From the NCBI GenBank assembly GCA_032871835.1, contig CM065296.1:1684001-1748000 (forward strand): a DNA stretch of 64,000 nt. The letters are read 5' to 3'. Source of the stretch: Dipteronia dyeriana (Eukaryota > Streptophyta > Magnoliopsida > Sapindales > Sapindaceae). Made by a program: the position numbers and the translations under genes. The notes under the pieces are model-generated. The model searched no databases, was not told the origin of the DNA, and saw only the letters and a program-made list of their open reading frames with translations. Below, one piece after another: positions 46,946 to 59,010 of the stretch. Numbering within the stretch: the first letter of the stretch is position 1; the number at the start of each line of letters is the position of its first letter.

Positions 46946-49633
46946 ATACTGATCAGAAGAAAAAAAAAATCTCTGAGGGCACTGGCCGTGAAGCTGGACC
47001 ACAGCGAGCTCGACCTCCGAATGCGTCTGTGTAGCGTCACTCTGTCACCGTTCAAGTGGTTGTCTAGGTTTCAACAGGACTTTCTCTCTTTACTTTACAA
47101 CTTTGTCATTGTAAAATGAATGAAAGAAATCTGATGTGGAACAACCATTAGAGGTATTTTTATCCGTTCACCATATAGGTGCATTTTAAACATAAGTTAT
47201 TAAAGTAGTGTTGAAATATCATCTCCAAAAAGTTTCATTTATTTTTTATACCCTATTTTTGAGTAAACGTCTCACAGCACCAATTTTTTTTAAAAAAATA
47301 AAAGAATATTTTATTGTTAATATAACCTTTAACATAATTACTTTTATACCCAAATGACAAAACATAAACCCATCTTGTTTCTTCTTCATCAACAGCATTT
47401 TTAATTCCATCTTCCAGTATTCTTCTTTAATATTTACCGATATAATTTATTCTTTTATCGTAACTTTTCATTTCTTGTTTGAAGATGCTTACTCCTTTTC
47501 CATTTTTCATCAACCGAAGGGAACAATATTTAGTATTACATAAAATAAAATAAAAAAATGATACCCGGTTGATAAATTAGCAAAAGCAATACTTGAAAAG
47601 TGAAATTTGTTGAAGTGGTTTGAGCATTTGATTTTATGGAAGTGATATGATACTAATTTTAGTTTTTGTCTATCTTCAATTTTATCTTATTTAATAAGAA
47701 AATATGATAGAACTTATTTAATTTTTTCATTGTTTTTTAGCTTTTTTTAGGAGTCGGTTTTTTTTTTGTCTGAAGATTAAATAGTACTGATTTATTTTAA
47801 AGACTGAAATCTGAAATTGAATTATGTGTTTTTTTTTTCACATCTGATTATATTGTCAGCATGTTTGTTTTTTAAAAATAAAATTATCTGAAAATAAATA
47901 ATTTTACCTTTATCCTCATGTTAATTAAAAGAAGTAATTTAACATGCATATTCTTCAAACAAAGTTCATTTTAACAGTAAAATATTCATCGAAAAACATA
48001 ATTTTACATGTTCTGTAAACAAAGTTCAAGTTTAATTTATTGTAAAAGAAAATCAAGTTATTTTGCATGTTGTCCACGTTTTCGGCGTATATAATTGAGG
48101 AAACCAAAAAAAAAAAATTGGTTCCTTGGATCATACGCACTGAAAACCAAATAAAGGAAGTTATTAGTTTTTTTTATATAAAAAATAGGTTTCCGAATTA
48201 TATGTACCGGTCTCTATGAGAAGTTTTTAGTTTTTTTTTTCTTTCCTAATTTAAAATAAGAATTATGTTAAATGAAAAACCTCTACACAATATCAAATTA
48301 GGATAAATTTAGAAATATATCTTCATTGGTATGATAGATTTGGAAGAAAATGTTTTAATTATAATCCAGTGATTTGGAATTAAATTAAAAGTCAAATTTT
48401 CTTACTTTATTTATTAAGTTGTTTTTTGATATTTTTAAGTTGTTTGTGTACGTAAAAAACAAACAATACAGTGAGTTCAATTCAAACCCATTAAGTTTTA
48501 AACGAAAAAAACAAATGACCCCATAATCTCTAAATGAATAATTAAAGTTTTTAATTGTCATTTGTCTCATATACTCTCATTGTTTGTCTTAGATTTGGTT
48601 AAATGTTGTATTATGTTCTAAATAGCTTCAAATTTCAAATGTAGAAATCTCAAATTGATTACAGATTCCTTTTGTTATGTCGCCGGATGGATTTTATGTG
48701 CTCTGCCTATTGTGGTTTTGCATATGACATATTCCTTATTATTTAGAAGAAGAGATACAAATTATCAAAATATATAGTAATTTTCTGTTTGGAAAAGTTC
48801 GTGTACCGGTTAAAAGAGTTTTTTAATTAAAAAATCTCTTTTTAAAAAAATTGTATCATTTGGTTGTTACTAGAGCTTTTAGATGATTAAAAAAATTGTT
48901 TTACGTCTACTTGGAGAAACTACAATTTTAAGCTTTTCTAACTACTGAAAAGTCTAATATAACTCTATCATTTAAAATAGTTTTTGAATATTTTGATAAT
49001 CTTACCATTTAAAAAAACTTTTTCTAAATGGCAACCAAATGACCAACATCTTCTTATTAAAAGGTTTATTTGTAAAAGGTTTACTTTAAAAGATCTACTT
49101 CTAAAATATCTCTACTTGAAGAAGCTCTCTTAAACGAAGCGTAAATGGAACTCAAATGAAGACTTTTTAAATGTTTAAAGACTAAAATATTGATACAAAA
49201 AAGAAAAAAACGGTTAAATTACTAAATTATACATACTCGAGCTTTTGAAAAGTTTTTCTATTTTTCTTTTTGATTTTATATACGCTTTCTATAAATATAA
49301 ATACAAAGAAGGTGTCTCCAAACCAAGGATTATTATCAGGTCTACAACTTTTATAGTCAGGAAGTTTGTAGAATATAATATCCTAGACATGGTCCTCTAT
49401 GAACAATGGTTTCACAAGAGGACAATAATAAACTGAAGAAGCATATAATGCTGAAAAAAAGTCTCTTTACAAATTATAAGGGACGAGTAAAAAATATATA
49501 CATAGTTATTATATTTAAGGTTAATACTATAAATTTGTCACATGGGTTACATTGTAAGTACCCCTCCCACCAGTATATATATATAAAAATTCAAATCAAT
49601 GTACACTTATATATATATAAATTCGTTAGTACC

Positions 49634-50474
49634 ATGGATGGAGCTCCCTATGGGCTTGGCTGCAGCCAAGCCAAGCCAAGATTTGGAGAAAAAAAATTAT
49701 GTGTAAAAAATTAAAATCCATCTACTTTGTATATGATTTTTCTCCAATACTTTAATGAATTGAGACTTATTTGTCACCAACATTTATTTAATTTAATAAT
49801 AAACGTGAGCAATATTTAATATTGATCATATATATATATAATTTAAAAGTATCTTATTATTATATAAACATGGAAGAAATGAATGTTTAAAAATCACACA
49901 TAATATTACCAATTTACCACTGCCCAATGTGTCTGGTAAAGGGGATCTCATTCAGCCTAGTAATAAATTATTTAATTTTTTATTTTCAATTTTTCATATT
50001 TCTCATTTTTTTTTAATTGGTTTAGCTATAAAAATTTAGGTTAAATAGTCCCTAAACTCCAAATTTTTTGACTTATTTTCTATAATTTTACTCACAAAAT
50101 TTCAATATTTCATGATGGTGTCGAAGGTTTGGACATAAAATGGTTTGCACTTGTGAATTATTCTTTAATTTAATTTTTGTAATAAAATGAAATCTATTTG
50201 AAAATCAAATTTGAATTTTTTTTAGCACTAACTATTTTTTCTTTTTTCTATTTTTGTGTATTTTTGAGATGCTCTATGTTCAATAAAATTGGAAAAAATA
50301 GTTATAGTGCTCCAAAAAAAATTATTTTTTTACAATAAAATTTCATGAACTTTTCAAAAGCAATTTTAAACAAAAAAATCATTAATATATATAGTATTTA
50401 CTATTTTGATAAACTTTTGATTGAAAAATAAAATTATTTAGCCCAATCCGAAAAAATTCTCTGGCTACGCCCCT
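49634..50474. mobile_element. Possible degenerate non-autonomous DNA element
   Basis: The left edge has ATGGATGGAGCTCCCTATGG followed by GGGCTTGGC, and the right edge, reversed, reads CCAGGGGCGTAGCCAGAG and later GGATTGGGC. These sentence-like ends (GGGGCGKAGCCA) are common in plant mobile elements. No duplication could be fixed and the interior is AT-rich without coding. Confidence 0.35.
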
Positions 50475-50815
50475 GGTTAGTGGATTGAATATAAACTATT
50501 AAATTTACATTATTTGATTCAAAGTGTATGCAATTGTCAAAACTTCTCTATAATCAATGGTCCGTATGTAACGTACTTATATAAGTTATATCAGTACGTA
50601 CAGATAGGAAAACCACTAATATATATATATATATGTTAAGAAATATTATTATCTTTTTTTACAAAGTATATTTATAATAACATACTGTTTATTGTAATAA
50701 ATAATATATAAATTGAGTTTCGATTTTCGACTATTTCTATTTTGTGTCAAATTTGTTTCTTTGAAATAATATATATATTTTTTTAATAAAATAATGAAGC
50801 CCCACAACTACCCTC

Positions 50816-51720
50816 CAGGGGCGGACTCACCTATGTACCGGGTGGGGTCTGTGTCCTACCTCAAATATTATAAATGAAATTGATTTTATTTTTTAATTAT
50901 ATATATATCTTAGTAATATTAGTTTTGTGTCTTAGATTGTGCTGGTTGCGGTGGTTCGCTGGTTCCAATACCACCACTTACAATTTTAGGAATATCTACT
51001 TTTATAAATTAAATTTTATTATGTAATTTTAATAATTTTTCATACCTTTCTTTGTTTTACCATCTTTTCCGATTCCTTTCTCGTCTATTGTCAACTTTTT
51101 AACTTCTTTCAATTTAATGTTACTTAATTCAATTTATTTTATTTTTATTAATATTGAACTTTTATTATTTCTAATAGTTTTAGTTTTCAATCTATAAACC
51201 TTAAAATATCAAATTTTAATTTATCCATCCATTATTATAATTCATTTTATTTTATCAATAGTATTTTTATATATATATAATTTTAATTTATTTAGACATA
51301 ATAAATCAATAATTTACCAATCATTAGAGGAATAAAAAAATCAAAAACATATATAGTAATATTTATTAATCAATTTTTTTGTATAAATATAAAGTGAATT
51401 CATTATAAATACAAAACAATTTTTTTTTATTATAAAAGTAGATTGTAATTTATTATATTATATGAGAATAAATATTATAATTTTTCATTATTTATTTTGT
51501 TTTTCTTGTTATTATTTACTTTTTAATGTTGTGTTTGTTTATCTTAAGTAAGTGTTCTATTTGTTTTATTTTATCTAAATTTCAGTATATATACCATCAA
51601 TTTTCTTTATGTAAAAAAAAACTCATATTATTGTGATCATAATTTTTAAGTATTTTTTATAATATAATAATAAAAAATTTCAAATACCCTACCTGATTAA
51701 AATTTCTGGATCCGTTACTG
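50816..51720. mobile_element. Possible degenerate hAT-like element
   Basis: It starts CAGGGGCGGACTCACC and ends GGATCCGTTACTG; reversed, the end reads CAGTAACGGATCC, an imperfect inverted match. Flanking 8-mers do not match well. There is no coding sequence. Treat as tentative. Confidence 0.35.
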
Positions 51721-52039
51721 TACTCACCTCTTAATTGACATCACAAGTAAAACCAATAAGCAATTGCTTCAATTAAATAATTTTATTTTATTTTAGAAAA
51801 TTACGTGGGATTTGGAAATCTCACAGCCACTGTCAATAATAATAATAATAATAATAATAATAATTTGATAAATTGATATAATTAATAAATTAAATTTTCA
51901 AAGACAAAACAAAAGCTACCACAAACAAGGCATTTTGTCCCATACTCCCATCTAATGACCTTTATAAAATAACAACACAGTCCAAACTCCAGATAGGATA
52001 CTCATCGGTATCTCAGAAATAAATAAATAATGATAATAA

Positions 52040-53240
52040 TAACCCATTTCTCCTGACCTACAATATGAAGAGATTGTTCCCTACCGAGCCTATACTGATA
52101 ATGTCTGTTATCAGTTCAACATTGACGGCTTATCAGAATACCAAATCATCACTCTCCTCAGACAAATGCATACCATAAGGTATATTTATATTAAGAAACA
52201 AAACATGTCCCACGTTGACGTTGTCACGTCCTTAACCACTGGATTTGAAGGACAACTATTTGGATGGTGGACTCATACCCTGAGCCCAAATGCCAGAAGC
52301 ACCATGATCAACCATACCAAAATCATAACCACTACATTACTGACCGGACCCGCTACTGATCCGGCCTCTTTTATACCATCTTCTTCAACCCAAACTACAA
52401 CCACTACATATGAACCAGATGGAATAGATGTCTTATGTTATACTATTCTAATGCACTTCGTAGGGAACCCCAACATCAACCAAGGAAAAGATTTTTTAAA
52501 ACTCCAAAATTTAAAATGCAAAAGACTTAGCGATTTTAAATGGTATAAAGACATTTTCTTAACCAGAGTTCTGCAAAGACCTGACAATGTTAACCCTTAT
52601 TGGAAAGAAAAATTTATTGCTGGTTTACCAAAACTCTTTTCCAATAAAGTTAGAGACGAAATGGTTAGAAAAATGGGATGGTCCGACTGGTCACAGATGG
52701 ACCTTAATGGCTGGACTTATGGTGAAATCATTGCCACTATCAATGTTGTTGCTATGCAACTCTGCAATGACCTTCGACTCAAAAGTCAACTCAAACAACA
52801 AAAATTGACAACCAGGAAAGAATTTGGATCGTGGTGCGAACAATTTGGCTTTGCAAACTCCCCACTCCTAGAAAGAAAACATCCAGTAAAATCTATAAAA
52901 ACAAAAATATCCATCGTTATAAAAAAGACAAATACGGTAGGAAAAAGTATCATTGGTCTGCATACATTCCTGGCAAAACTCCTAACTACTGGCCCCCCAA
53001 ATCAAAAAAATCTTATTCCAAAAACAAAACAAAGAATTTCAAGAAATCAAACAAATTTTTTAAATGTGGTAAGGTAGGCCATTATGCTAACAAATGCTCA
53101 TACCAGAAAAATAAGATTAAGAGCCTTGACCTTGGAGACGAAATCAAGGAAAAAGTTCTCCAAGTCCTATATGCTGATTCAGAATCTCTAGACGAATCTT
53201 CATCATCCTCTGATGAAGTGCTTGTCATTGGAGAATCATC
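52040..53240 (+). pseudogene. Pararetrovirus capsid/gag-like region
   Basis: The first part (52040-52830) has a gag/capsid-like pattern with ..GFEGQLFGWWTH.., a FVGNPN.. block and the WYKDIFLTRVLQRPDNV and FIAGLPKLFSNKVRDE segments. A frame change near 52830 is followed by a Lys-rich stretch and the zinc knuckle CGKVGHYANKC (near 53067-53100), then an acidic Ser-rich segment (53170-53290). Such proteins coat nucleic acid in caulimovirids. The frame change and the truncated start mean no intact protein. Confidence 0.68.
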
Positions 53241-53799
53241 TTCTAGTGATAATTCCTCTGATTCCTCCTCTGATTCAGAACCAGAAACCCAACCATGTTT
53301 TTGTAAGGAAATCAATGTCCTCGACCAATATGACTATTCCCTGATAATTAGCATGATTGACGATATTAGTGATCCTTTGCAAAAGGCTAAACACATCAGA
53401 CAATTACAACAAAAAATCACTGGTAAAGCTGCCCCTATTAGCAGTAGTACCCTCTTCACCGAAGCTAAACCTTTCAAAAATGCCCATTTCCAAACCCCTG
53501 ATTTTGAACAAAATGTTTTAGGAAAATTCCAGATCAAATCCAGAAAAGTTACCATTTCAGACTTACAAAAAGAAATCTTTGAGGTCAAGGGTGAAATAAA
53601 GGTTTTAAAAAGACAAATCGAAGATTTACAGATCAAAGAAAGCTACGGAGAACAATTTCCAAAAATACCTCCCAAAAATTTCCTAGAAAAACAGTCGAGC
53701 TTTAACAGCTATGACGAATCTGACAAAGAGCAGCCCGACCATCAGGACACCAAAGACAACTCTGGTTTTCCTCAAATCAATGCTATACAAGAAATTATG

Positions 53800-54389
53800 A
53801 TCCAAAAATGGTACGTCAAGGTTGACATTAGGATTACCCCTAATTATAATATAAGGGCTAGCGCCCTTGTTGACACCGGAGCCGACCTAAATTGTATAAT
53901 AGAATCCGTGGTCCCTACCAAATACCTAGATTCTACGACAGAACCCTCTACGGAGCTAACAAGACACTATTAGACATTAAATATAAGCTCACTAGTGCTA
54001 GAGTCTGCAATGGTGGAGTTTGCTATAATACTGATTTTATTGTAGTTAAAACCCTTACCCGTAATGTGATTTTAGGGTTACCATTTCTCTATCTGATTTC
54101 TCCCTTTAAAGTTATAGCTGAAGGAATTGTTACTGAATATTTAGGTAAAGAAATTATATTTCCTTTTATCTTTCATGTCTTAGTACGAGACCTAAATGTT
54201 TTGAAAGACCAAAATATTTGGGAAAATACCCCTGACAATCTTAACAATTGCATTGCCACCCTTAACCTAAGACAGACCCAATTAAATTTCTTAAAAGATG
54301 ACCTAGTTTTCAAAAGGCAGGAGGCCAGGTTAGAAGATTCCAAAGAAAACGAAAAAATAAAAAATTTTAAAGAAAAACTGGAAAAATAA
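53800..54389 (+). pseudogene. Pararetrovirus aspartic protease region
   Basis: The active-site motif ALVDTGAD is intact near 53865-53890. A frame change follows near 53890-53950, after which a second frame continues with NVILGLPFLYLISPF (the flap and carboxyl part of a retroviral-type protease) and then a charged linker ending at a stop at 54389. The linker includes a heptad-like Glu/Lys-rich run. The protease would cleave the polyprotein. Confidence 0.7.
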
Positions 54390-54408
54390 GTTTGTTCGAC
54401 AATTCCAA

Positions 54409-55770
54409 ATGCTTTCTGGGATAGGAAGAAACACATTGTTACTCTTCCTTATACCAAAGATTTTAATGAAAAAAGGGATACCAACGAAAGTCAGACCTAT
54501 TCAAATGTCCGCTAATCTAGTAGAATACTGTAAGAAAGAAATTCAAGACCTGCTTGACAAAAAATTTATCAGACCTTCTAAATCCCCTTGGAGTTGTCCT
54601 GCCTTCTATGTTCAAAAGAATGCCGAAATAGAAAGAGGAGTTCCTAGGCTGGTTATCAATTACAAATCTTTAAACGACGCTTTACAATGGATCAGATACC
54701 CTTTGCCTAACAAATCTGATTTGTTGAAAAGACTTTATGACTCTATCATTTTCTCAAAATTTGACATGAAGTCAGGCTTTTGGCAAATCCAGGTTGCTGA
54801 ACAAGACCGTTACAAAACTGCTTTCACAGTCCCTTTTGGGCAATATGAATGGAATGTCATGCCTTTTGGTCTTAAAAATGCACCTAGTGAATTCCAATGC
54901 ATCATGAACAACATTTTTAATTCCTTCACTGAATTTTCCATTGTTTACATAGATGATGTTTTGATATTTTCAAAAAATATTGACCTCCAATGGAAACACT
55001 TAGAGATATTCCTCAAAACCATCAAACACCATGGATTAGTGATTTCGGCCCCAAAAATTACCCTTTTCCAAACCAACATCAGGTTTCTGGGCCACAATAT
55101 CAAAAGAGGAACAATTTTTCCCATTCAAAGGAGTTTATATTTTGCTGATAGGTTTCCAAGTGAAATAAAAGACAAGAAGCAATTACAAAGATTTTTGGGA
55201 TGTCTGAATTATATCTCGAATTTTTACAAAGAACTTGGCATAATTTGTAAACCTCTTTTTCAAAGATTAAAAACCAATCCTCTCCCTTGGACAGAAGAAC
55301 ATACTAAGGCTGTCCAACATGTAAAAAAATATGTTAAGAAACTCCCTTGCATGTCTATTTGTCATCCTACTGCCCCTAAAACTGGTGAAATAGATGCTTC
55401 AGATATAGGATTTGGTGGCATTTTAAAACAGACCATTAATAACAGAGAATGTTTGGTTAGGTATGTTTCAGGATCCTGGAATGATACCCAACAGAAGTAT
55501 TCAACTGTTAAAAAAGAAATTCTAGTTATTGTCTTGACAATTCAAAAATTACAAGATGATTTGATTAATCAAAAATTTATTTTGAGAATTGATTGTCAAT
55601 CGGCAAAATTTATTTTGAAAAAAGATGTAAAAAAACCTTGCCTCCAAACAAATCTTTGCTAGGTGGCAAGCCCTTTTATCTGCTTTTAATTTTGACATTG
55701 AATATATTAAAGGATCAGAAAATAGTCTCCCAGATTTTCTGACCAGAGAATTTTTACAGGGTGACAAATG
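54409..55770 (+). pseudogene. Pararetrovirus reverse transcriptase and RNase H
   Basis: An open frame of 417 codons includes RPSKSPWSCPAFYV, LVINYKSLNDAL, FDMKSGFWQIQV and the intact catalytic motif YIDDVLIFS near 54946-54972, then the connection domain (FLGCLNYISNFYKELG) and an RNase H start (GEIDASDIGFGGIL, with the first acidic residue near 55395). The frame breaks near 55640-55660; the RNase H end continues in another frame to 55770. The RT start region is also damaged (frame change near 54400). RT and RNase H make viral DNA from the RNA. Confidence 0.85.
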
Positions 55771-56400
55771 ACTAGTTCGAACAAAGGTCGTGGTGGTGGC
55801 TGAAGCCCTGATGGCAGAGGCTCCATAAGATCTGACTTATCAGACAAAAGGCATGGATTTACCATTATCGACTTATCATACTTCCCCTAAAGGAAACCAT
55901 AAAGACAAGTATGTTATTTCACTTATATCACAACCCAAATCACCCCACACATTACCTATACAGTTTCCACAATTACCCCCTACCGGGCCTTCGCCATGCA
56001 GGAGCCCAAGCCAAAGCCCAATTCACACGACAAATACCTTCTCACCTTTGGCCATAGACAATAGCCCATTCAAGACAGTAATCTCCTCAAAAATAAGCCC
56101 ACATTCAAATAAACAAGAGAAAATCCTGGCCCAGTCGGCCCTTCCTAGGGTCAACCAGCTGACTTATTCGTATGTCAATAAACCCTTCTTTGACCGGTTC
56201 TTTGCCGTGGAACAACGTTTCTTGCATGAATATTTTTTTAGGGAACCTAAAAAGCTTGTGAATGACATCATCAATCCCCTGTTTGGTAGGATCCCAGAAG
56301 ACTTATTAAAAAGACAAATCTTTTATGAATTTATTCTTGTAGACACGGATTCGATTTTCATTTCAGATGTTTTTACAAAATTGACAAAGAAAAACTAATT
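55771..56400 (+). pseudogene. Second-ORF amino region of pararetrovirus, broken
   Basis: Pro/Ser/Thr-rich frame (56 kb region) followed by a frame with RFLHEYFFREPKKL-like residues; stops at several places. It lies between RNase H and the better preserved second ORF part. No known domain; it belongs to the same viral unit by position. Confidence 0.5.
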
Positions 56401-56434
56401 TTCAGAAAAATAAAGATTTGTAAAATTATTACCC

Positions 56435-57180
56435 TTGAGCAATGGGGTGGGGATCCCAATGCAACAAGGAATTTTAGTAGAATTTTCCACCTCTCAGAAT
56501 TCTCCTACTGAGACTATATTGAAGCTTGGACCAAGTTTTTATATGGACAAAACCCAGGAAATTCCCTCTCCTGGTTTATCTATTTTGACAAAAATTTCAA
56601 AATTGACTTACCAATCTGGTTCTTGGAATGGTGGGATAAATTTGGTCTGATAATTGACTTTCTCTCTAGTCAGGTTAAGGAAGGGTATTCCTTCTGGATC
56701 TCTAACTTTGCCAAACCTGAAAACTGGGATATTTGCCCGGACTTATTTTGCTTTTTTGTCCATTTCAATTTGACATGGATCTTGATGCTCGAATATGCCA
56801 TCCAAGACAAAATGGTGGGAAATGTTAAGGTCCCCTATTTTGGAAGACAAATCAAAATTAAATGGTGGAGCGGTATGAACCTTGCCAATTTGGAAAAAGA
56901 GAGAGTATCCAGATGGTTCATGGAAAACCCTGCTCTCAGCAATAAAATTTAAGACCAGTCAAGCTTCCTCATGGCAAAATCTCAGAATCAGGCTAGAATT
57001 GCAGCGGCAACGACTCCTGATGAGCTCATGAAGATTGCTGAAGAAATGAACAGCTATATGGCTAGCATGTCCCAGGCTGGCACCAGTTCGGACCAAAGTG
57101 ATAAAGACAAAGAAGATGACTCAGATAACTATGTTTATGACAGTGAGGACCCAACAACCTTCTTTGGCCACGATCCTTAA
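56435..57180 (+). pseudogene. Second ORF of pararetrovirus, function unknown
   Basis: Two overlapping frames carry Trp-rich segments (LEWWDKFGLIIDF, FGRQIKIKWWSGMN) and then a small frame (56971-57180) of 69 codons starting MAKSQNQARIAAA, ending in an acidic run DKEDDSDNYVYDSEDP. Proteins with such WW segments downstream of RT-RNase H are known from endogenous florendoviruses and related plant elements, where their role is unknown. Frame changes occur near 56620 and 56950. Confidence 0.55.
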
Positions 57181-57396
57181 TCTTATCCTTGATGATAAGG
57201 ATCATGCTAAAGGCAGATAAGTAAAGCGACATAAAGTAAGATATTCGCCGACAAAAGCAATGTAATCAGTAAAGAGACAATTGACTTGACAAAAGCAAAA
57301 GAAAATAGTACCTCTACCGACACACCTTTTGTACTTTATAATAATGATGTATGGTTTGTGTTAACCCGGTTTAGCTTAACCATGGTTAACTTTTGT

Positions 57397-57404
57397 TTAT
57401 ATAT
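57397..57404 (+). promoter_or_regulatory. Pararetrovirus promoter TATA box
   Basis: TTTATATATT is followed by CTCTGAAGTCTTCTTTCAGAG, a small hairpin (57406-57426), 135 bp ahead of an AATAAA. Upstream repeats of GACAAAAGCAA (57258-57300) may be enhancer-type elements. This layout matches the full-length-RNA promoter region of caulimovirids. Confidence 0.55.
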
Positions 57405-57532
57405 TCTCTGAAGTCTTCTTTCAGAGGCAGGTTCAGTTTTCAGTTTTCAGTTTTAATTTTTTCTTTCAAAGCTCTGCGAAGCACTACTATTCCCTCCCCT
57501 TCCAATCTTGTAAATTTCTGAACTTCCACTTA

Positions 57533-57538
57533 AATAAA
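57533..57538 (+). terminator. Pararetrovirus poly(A) signal
   Basis: AATAAA lies about 130 bp downstream of the TATA box. In pararetroviruses the signal sits downstream of the start site so that the RNA is terminally redundant; the position here fits. Confidence 0.55.
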
Positions 57539-57567
57539 GTTTGAGACTTATTTCTGTGAATCTACTT

Positions 57568-57577
57568 TGATATCAGA
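57568..57577 (+). other. Degenerate tRNA-Met primer-site-like sequence
   Basis: TGATATCAGA matches the first ten bases of the TGGTATCAGAGCC primer site at nine positions, 30 bp after the AATAAA. It could be the negative-strand priming site of the circular viral genome. Confidence 0.4.
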
Positions 57578-57844
57578 CATATTTTAGTTAAGCAATGTAA
57601 GAAAATATTCCTTTATCTTTTTATGAATTATTACTCTATTCTGGTCTAAAAATATATAGGCTGGAATACCTTGACATATTCGTATCCAAAGTGGTGCTGG
57701 CCAGGATAAACTAAGGTTTAACAACGCCAAGTACTGGACCAATACTTGTTTTTATAGTGTATTATTGAACAGTTAATTGCTTGTTTATTTTGTCTTCAAT
57801 TCTCTGTATGTTTCTAGAATTACTATATATTGTCTTGTATTTTT

Positions 57845-57847
<3 letters not shown>

Positions 57848-57912
<65 letters not shown>
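57848..57912. repeat. (AT)n microsatellite
   Basis: About 31 uninterrupted AT units. A second run of about 16 units is at 58368-58400. Both flank a 450-bp AT-rich segment between the two viral loci. Confidence 0.9.
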
Positions 57913-57917
<5 letters not shown>

Positions 57918-58361
57918 ATATTACTACGTTTAGGCTATATCAATTCAAATTTATGATTCAAGTTTTAATTTTAATATCTCAACTATTTTATCAAATTCAA
58001 ATTTCTTACTCAATTTTTCAACTTTAATATCTTCACCGTTTAATTAAAAAGTATATGAGTAAATGGGTGATTGGAATATTAAAATCAAAAAATGAGTCAT
58101 AAATTTGAGTTAATATAGTCTGACCCATATTAATATATATTATAATAACTCGGGGTTTTATGAGTAAAATGAGAAAGACTCGAACTTACAACATCATGGT
58201 GTGGATATGAGGGACTTTAATACCAGATCAACCTTATTTTATCAAATATTAAAAGAGCCCAAGAAATATCTAAGCTCAAAACTCCAAGACCATCACATCC
58301 CATATGCCATCAGGTTTTGGTGTTCGTTTTATTGTTATAATTCTATAGGGCTCGGTTGGTC

Positions 58362-58400
<39 letters not shown>

Positions 58401-58420
58401 TCTTCATAAAAGCAGAAAAG
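57913..58420. other. Spacer between the two viral loci
   Basis: AT-rich with a possible domesticated or degenerate LTR-like string (GGGACTTTAATACCAGATC near 58211) but no coding sequence. The second (AT)n run closes it at 58400. Confidence 0.4.
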
Positions 58421-58479
58421 GAAGACAGTCCCCACCATCATCCAAATCCCTAAACAACTTCTCAGGGATAAGCTTACAG

Positions 58480-59010
58480 AAATTATGCATCTCAAATGGA
58501 TCACTAATTATGAGAAGGCTTTCCAGAACACTACTCCTGTAATTGCATCAGACACTAAATTCACCAAGATGCCTGATGGTTCTATCCAGACTATTTAAGA
58601 ACCAATCTCAGACTTTGCTATATCAGCCCCTGTTCCTAATGCTTCTGCCAGTGCACCACCTATCTTCCAGGTTCTCATGATCCGCCTTGTCACCACTGAA
58701 GAAGAGATCTCGATATACAGTTTTGAAACTGACGGATCTCTTATCTACACAGACAAAACCAAAGGCCACTTCATATGGGACGTTAACCCAGAGATGTGCA
58801 AGGCCTGTTCTAAAGTCATGAGGTCGTCCTGTAAACCAGGTTGTCCCCACCGTAAACCAGATCCGAACAATCCCTGGATCGATTTACATCCTGTTAAGAA
58901 CAAGCCTCTCCCTATCAACAACAGAGACCTCCAAATCCTTAGATCCGAAGGTTTATTGCCAAATGAACCAGAGGAACCAGAGAAACTCTTACCCCTTGAT
59001 CGGAACGATT
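58480..59010 (+). pseudogene. Petuvirus-like polyprotein, amino-terminal part
   Basis: The frame around 58494-59000 encodes ITNYEKAFQNTT, KFTKMPDGSI, APPIFQVLMIRLVTTEE, and a Cys-rich stretch (CKACSKVMRSSCKPGCPHRK, near 58795-58860), then PWIDLHPVKNKPLP. One stop interrupts it at 58600. The Cys pattern is not a classical zinc knuckle. No function is assigned; by position it would be between movement and capsid regions. Confidence 0.5.

Larger units (their letters stand above)
44070..47230. mobile_element. Family B element, copy 3, split by a family A repeat
   Basis: The left end (GAGAAATATCACTTTT, TATCACTACTTTAATAAGTT, then GGCACATACTATGGTGAA) and the reversed right end (GGAGATGATATTTCAACACT, ACTTTAATAACTTATG, then TGCACCTATATGGTGAA) form a long inverted repeat of about 90 bp. 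The element's minisatellite appears on both sides of the inserted repeat at 44533-46640. Without the insertion the element would be about 1.05 kb. No transposase seen. Confidence 0.65.
47231..51990. other. AT-rich intergenic region
   Basis: No gene seen on either strand. It is made of A- and T-runs, short TATATA repeats and a (TAA)n run at about 51838-51863. Two possible non-autonomous elements lie inside it (49634-50474 and 50816-51720). Confidence 0.6.
51990..57600 (+). mobile_element. Endogenous pararetrovirus (Caulimoviridae-like), degenerate
   Basis: In order on the plus strand: a capsid/gag-like region with a zinc knuckle, an aspartic protease, reverse transcriptase with RNase H, a separate second ORF, then a TATA box, an AATAAA signal and a primer-site-like sequence without LTRs. 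The lack of integrase and LTRs, and the RNase H tail with a bare PDFLTREFLQG-type end, point to a plant pararetrovirus. The two-ORF layout resembles endogenous florendoviruses, but the genus is not certain. No movement-protein region is visible, so the left end looks truncated near 52000. Several frame changes and stops make it non-functional. Confidence 0.72.

Noticed and set aside
52587..52808. Separate 73-codon gene in the viral locus
   Set aside because: It overlaps the capsid frame in another phase and has no independent features.
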